In this document: piece after piece, positions 60,999-64,000 of the stretch
How positions within the stretch are numbered: the first letter of the stretch is position 1
Layout: each line of letters begins with the position of its first letter
NCBI GenBank assembly: GCA_020832285.1
Contig: JAFIFB010000129.1
Coordinates: forward strand, 101,487-165,486
DNA: 64,000 bases
Origin: Balneolaceae bacterium
GTDB taxonomy: Bacteria; Bacteroidota; Rhodothermia; Balneolales; Balneolaceae
Direction: 5' to 3'
The notes under the pieces: model-generated
Database searches by the model: none
What the model was told of the DNA's origin: nothing
The model's input: only the letters and a program-made list of their open reading frames with translations
Position numbers and translations under genes: made by a program

Positions 60999-63638
60999 TT
61001 AATCCGCCCAGGCCTCAGCGTCGCTGAATACCTCGGCAAATTCAAGTTTATTACCATCTTTGCCTACCGTTGCTTCAAATTCGACAAACTGATCTTCGCC
61101 TTCGCGCTGGATGAGCTGCCTCGCCAGCTGATTTATAATCTGGGTTTGTATCACCCGTTTCAGCGGCCTTGCACCGTAGACGGGATCGTAGCCCCGAACG
61201 GCCAGCCAGTCTTTCACGTGGTCTGAAACAGAAAGCTTCACCTTGTTTCTCTCCAGCATTCTGTACACCCGTCTGAGCTGGATATCCACAATTGAGCGGA
61301 TATGACTCTCATCAAGCGGGTGGAACACCACGATATCATCAATCCGGTTCAAAAACTCTGGACGGATGGTTTTCCGCAGCTGTTCCAGAAGCTGATCCTG
61401 AAGCTGCCGGTAGGTTTCTTCGTCCATTTTGCCGCCTGATTTCTCAATTCTCTCTGAAATCAGGTGCGAACCGATGTTACTGGTCATAATTATGATCGTG
61501 TTCGTAAAATCGACCGTTACGCCTTTATTGTCTGTCAGACGGCCGTCATCCAATACCTGCAAGAGGATATTAAATGCATCGGGGTGCGCTTTTTCGATCT
61601 CATCGAGGAGAACCACCGAATACGGTTTTCTGCGAACTGCTTCGGTTAACTGGCCGCCTTCTTCATACCCCACATATCCGGGAGGTGCGCCAATTAAACG
61701 GCTCACACTGTGTTTTTCCATGTATTCACTCATGTCGATACGGATCATGGCGTCCTCATCATTAAACAGAAAATCGGCCAGTGACCGTGCCAGCTCCGTT
61801 TTACCCACACCGGTTGAACCGAGGAACATGAACGATCCGATAGGGCGGTTTTCATCCTGCAATCCGGCCCTCGCCCTTCGCACGGCATCCGAAACTGCTT
61901 CAATTGCCTGATCCTGCCCGATCACCCGCTTGTGAAGCTCCTCTTCCAGCATCAGCAACTTTTGGCGTTCGCTGGAAAGCATTTTATTAACAGGAATACC
62001 GGTCCAGCGTGATACAATATCAGCGATCTCTTCTGCCTCTACCTGCTCTTTCAGGAGCGATCGGCTTTGCTGAATTTCATCGAGTTCTGCTTTTGTACTC
62101 ACCAGGTCTTTTTCGAGCTGGGCTATGGTACCATAGCGAAGTTCGGCCACTTTTTCATAATGTCCTTCCCGCTCGGCACGATCAGCTTCCATCCGTGCGG
62201 TTTCAATCGCCTGCTTCATCTCACGGGTTTTCTGGATGAGGCCTTTTTCAAGATCCCACTGCGCTCTCATCGATTTTCTTTTCTCTTCGAGATCGGCCAG
62301 TTCTTTTTCGTTACCTTTCAGCTTGCCTTCATCTTTTTCGCGCTTCAGCGCTTCCCGCTCAATTTCAAGCTGACGGATCTGCCGTTCAATACTATCCAGT
62401 TCTTCCGGCATCGAATCGATCTGCAGCCGCAGACGGGATGCTGCTTCATCGATCAGGTCGATCGCTTTATCCGGCAAAAATCGGTCAGAAATATACCGGT
62501 GCGAGAGTTCGGCCGCAGCCACAATCGCAGCGTCGGTAATCCTCACTCCGTGATGGACTTCGTAACGTTCCTGCAATCCTCTCAAAATAGAAACCGTATC
62601 TTCCACACTCGGTTCTCCCACAAATACTGTTTGGAGCCGCCGTTCAAGTGCTTTGTCCTTCTCGATATATTTTCTGTACTCCGTCAAAGTAGTGGCCCCT
62701 ATAGCGTGGAGTTCACCGCGTGCCAAAGACGGTTTAAGGATATTGGCTGCATCCATTGAGCCTTCGGCCGCACCAGCTCCTACAAGTGTGTGAATTTCGT
62801 CAATGAAAAGAATCAGTTCACCATCAGAATCGATTACCTCTTTCACGACAGCTTTCAGTCTCTCTTCGAACTCACCGCGAAATTTGGTCCCCGCCACCAG
62901 TGCCCCCATATCAAGCGCAACAATCTGCTTGGTTTTGAGGCCTTCGGGCACATCACCCCGCACAATTCGCAGTGCCAGTCCCTCGGCAATCGCCGTTTTA
63001 CCTACACCCGGTTCACCGATCAGTACGGGATTGTTTTTTGTGCGTCGGGAGAGAATTTGCATAACCCGGCGGATCTCCTGGTCACGTCCGATGACGGGAT
63101 CCAGTTTGTTCTTTTCTGCCAATTCATTCAGGTTGCGGGCATATTTTTTCAAAGCTTCATAGCGGCTCTCGGCATTTGGATCATCCACTCGCTGAGAACC
63201 CCGTACCTCTTTTAATACCTTAAGAATCTGTGCTTTCTGTGCACCTTGTTCCTTCAGTATTGCAGAGGTTTCTGAGGGAGTCAATAAAATCCCCAAAAGC
63301 ACATGCTCCGAACTGATATATTCGTCGCCAAGATCATCTGCCTCCGACTGTGCTTTATCGAACATGGCTTTGGTGTTGTTGGATAAATACTGCCCCGACA
63401 CAGATGAACCCTTCACAACCGGAAATTTTTTAATGACCTGATCCAGCTTCTCATTCAAAGCCGGAACCGATACCCCTACTTTTTTAAGTACATTGATTGT
63501 GACATTATCCGAATCACTCAAGAGAGCTTTAAGAATATGAGCAGGCTCCACCGCCTGATGATTGTAGTTTTGAGCGAGCTCAAGTGCTTTTTGGACCGCT
63601 TCCTGTGCTTTTATGGTAAATTTATTAAAATTCATCAT
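60999..63638 (-). CDS. clpB: ATP-dependent disaggregase ClpB
   Basis: Hsp104/ClpB, 879 aa, rescues aggregated proteins with DnaK. The N-domain spans residues 1-150, the first AAA+ domain has [17 protein letters not shown], the coiled M-domain with its Glu/Arg heptads runs from about 410 to 530, and the second AAA+ domain has [15 protein letters not shown] and [15 protein letters not shown]. The C-terminus [14 protein letters not shown] is standard. The gene is monocistronic here. Its upstream region is AT-rich; no CIRCE element is visible. Confidence 0.97.
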   Translation of the reverse strand: MMNFNKFTIKAQEAVQKALELAQNYNHQAVEPAHILKALLSDSDNVTINVLKKVGVSVPALNEKLDQVIKKFPVVKGSSVSGQYLSNNTKAMFDKAQSEADDLGDEYISSEHVLLGILLTPSETSAILKEQGAQKAQILKVLKEVRGSQRVDDPNAESRYEALKKYARNLNELAEKNKLDPVIGRDQEIRRVMQILSRRTKNNPVLIGEPGVGKTAIAEGLALRIVRGDVPEGLKTKQIVALDMGALVAGTKFRGEFEERLKAVVKEVIDSDGELILFIDEIHTLVGAGAAEGSMDAANILKPSLARGELHAIGATTLTEYRKYIEKDKALERRLQTVFVGEPSVEDTVSILRGLQERYEVHHGVRITDAAIVAAAELSHRYISDRFLPDKAIDLIDEAASRLRLQIDSMPEELDSIERQIRQLEIEREALKREKDEGKLKGNEKELADLEEKRKSMRAQWDLEKGLIQKTREMKQAIETARMEADRAEREGHYEKVAELRYGTIAQLEKDLVSTKAELDEIQQSRSLLKEQVEAEEIADIVSRWTGIPVNKMLSSERQKLLMLEEELHKRVIGQDQAIEAVSDAVRRARAGLQDENRPIGSFMFLGSTGVGKTELARSLADFLFNDEDAMIRIDMSEYMEKHSVSRLIGAPPGYVGYEEGGQLTEAVRRKPYSVVLLDEIEKAHPDAFNILLQVLDDGRLTDNKGVTVDFTNTIIIMTSNIGSHLISERIEKSGGKMDEETYRQLQDQLLEQLRKTIRPEFLNRIDDIVVFHPLDESHIRSIVDIQLRRVYRMLERNKVKLSVSDHVKDWLAVRGYDPVYGARPLKRVIQTQIINQLARQLIQREGEDQFVEFEATVGKDGNKLEFAEVFSDAEAWAD

Positions 63639-64000
63639 TCACTCTTTTTTATCTTTGGAACCCACCTAACGGGTTATTTCTTATTTATACTGATGTAAAA
63701 GCCAAAACCGTTCCCCTTCCTTTGGCGACTGCCGGAATTGCAGATTTATGAAATCAAAGCGCACAAAACACCACTTTTCAAATAAATGGTGGCAGAAGTA
63801 TGCCGTTTTTGATGGTAATGAGCCGGATATGGCAGAAAGCTCTCTCGATATGAATGGAAAACCATATTAAGAAAGTGATAGATTTGCGGGTTGCGGGTTG
63901 CGGGTTGCGGGTTGCGGGTAGGCTCCTTTGCCATCAGGCTCCGTAAACCCTGGCCAGAGATCGCTGGCTACATGAATCACCCCAGTGGGAATGGTAGGTG
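63639..64000. other. Upstream region of clpB and window end, with a 7-bp repeat
   Basis: These 362 bases hold the clpB promoter region, where a heat-shock promoter might lie but no clear box is seen, and a five-unit 7-bp tandem array at 63884-63918. The remaining bases show no gene; the small minus-strand frame 63746-63934 is made by the array. Confidence 0.5.
63884..63918 (+). repeat. Tandem 7-bp repeat (TTGCGGG) x5
   Basis: Five perfect units in a row in non-coding DNA. The unit length is the same as in the array at 28876, although the sequence differs. Confidence 0.93.

Noticed and set aside
62067..62759. 230-codon plus-strand frame over clpB
   Set aside because: It is antisense to the ClpB M-domain and AAA+ domain, and Phe-rich in the typical shadow pattern.
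63639..63750. CIRCE element upstream of clpB
   Set aside because: I found no TTAGCACTC-N9-GAGTGCTAA-like inverted repeat.
1..64000. CRISPR array, prophage, rRNA or tRNA genes
   Set aside because: No regular spaced repeats, no phage structural genes, and no cloverleaf or rRNA sequence that I could recognise on either strand.

Overview
This window looks like a chromosomal segment from a member of the Balneolales/Rhodothermota (FCB group). The call is an inference from gene content, not a phylogeny. It rests on a TraR/DksA-like protein without the usual zinc cysteines, a small basic one-TM protein of the FCB type, YfhO and TupA-like ATP-grasp proteins, scarce Shine-Dalgarno sites and many small intergenic palindromes. 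There are no rRNA or tRNA genes, no CRISPR array and no transposase.

Layout. 0-5.5 kb: the 3' end of a ring-cleaving dioxygenase-type glyoxalase gene, then four poorly characterised cytoplasmic proteins. 5.8-13.3 kb: carbohydrate genes (two Gfo/Idh/MocA oxidoreductases, a BNR-repeat lipoprotein, a sugar porter) and a tandem pair of small glycosyltransferase-like paralogues, one of which has lost its acidic motif. 13.5-18.2 kb: housekeeping genes (DinB-like, cold shock, TraR-like, D-amino acid transaminase, thioredoxin, phosphodiesterase, gatC). 18.3-25.6 kb: surface glycan genes (YfhO, ATP-grasp, two GT2 enzymes, a Wzx-like flippase). 25.6-39.3 kb: metabolism and DNA maintenance (quinone reductase, flavoprotein, murI, cupin, a methionine-pathway PLP enzyme, dnaB, a queuosine-tRNA mannosyltransferase-like enzyme, mutL, membrane proteins), then a decayed radical-SAM gene at 39.4-39.8 kb.

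40.1-42.3 kb: an envelope-stress-like operon, Spy-like protein / ECF sigma / anti-sigma / membrane-anchored Spy-like protein, preceded by a plausible ECF promoter. 43.2-54.8 kb: a long, tightly packed, visibly AT-richer minus-strand operon for a nonulosonic (pseudaminic-type) acid. In transcription order it holds a chain-length regulator, an ABC flippase, pseB, pseC, an aldo/keto reductase, an SDR, a CMP-sugar synthetase-like enzyme, pseG, a NodU-type carbamoyltransferase and pseI. No PseH acetyltransferase is visible, and pseB carries a nine-G tract that could support phase variation. 55-64 kb: a propionyl-CoA carboxylase beta subunit, a large acidic protein, a CcmA-like ATPase, an M29 aminopeptidase and clpB.

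The most unusual features are the non-standard nonulosonic acid operon with its poly-G tract, the Spy/ECF sandwich operon, a MutL without its endonuclease and zinc motifs, the deleted radical-SAM gene, and several families of intergenic stem-loops that keep their loop while the two arms change together.
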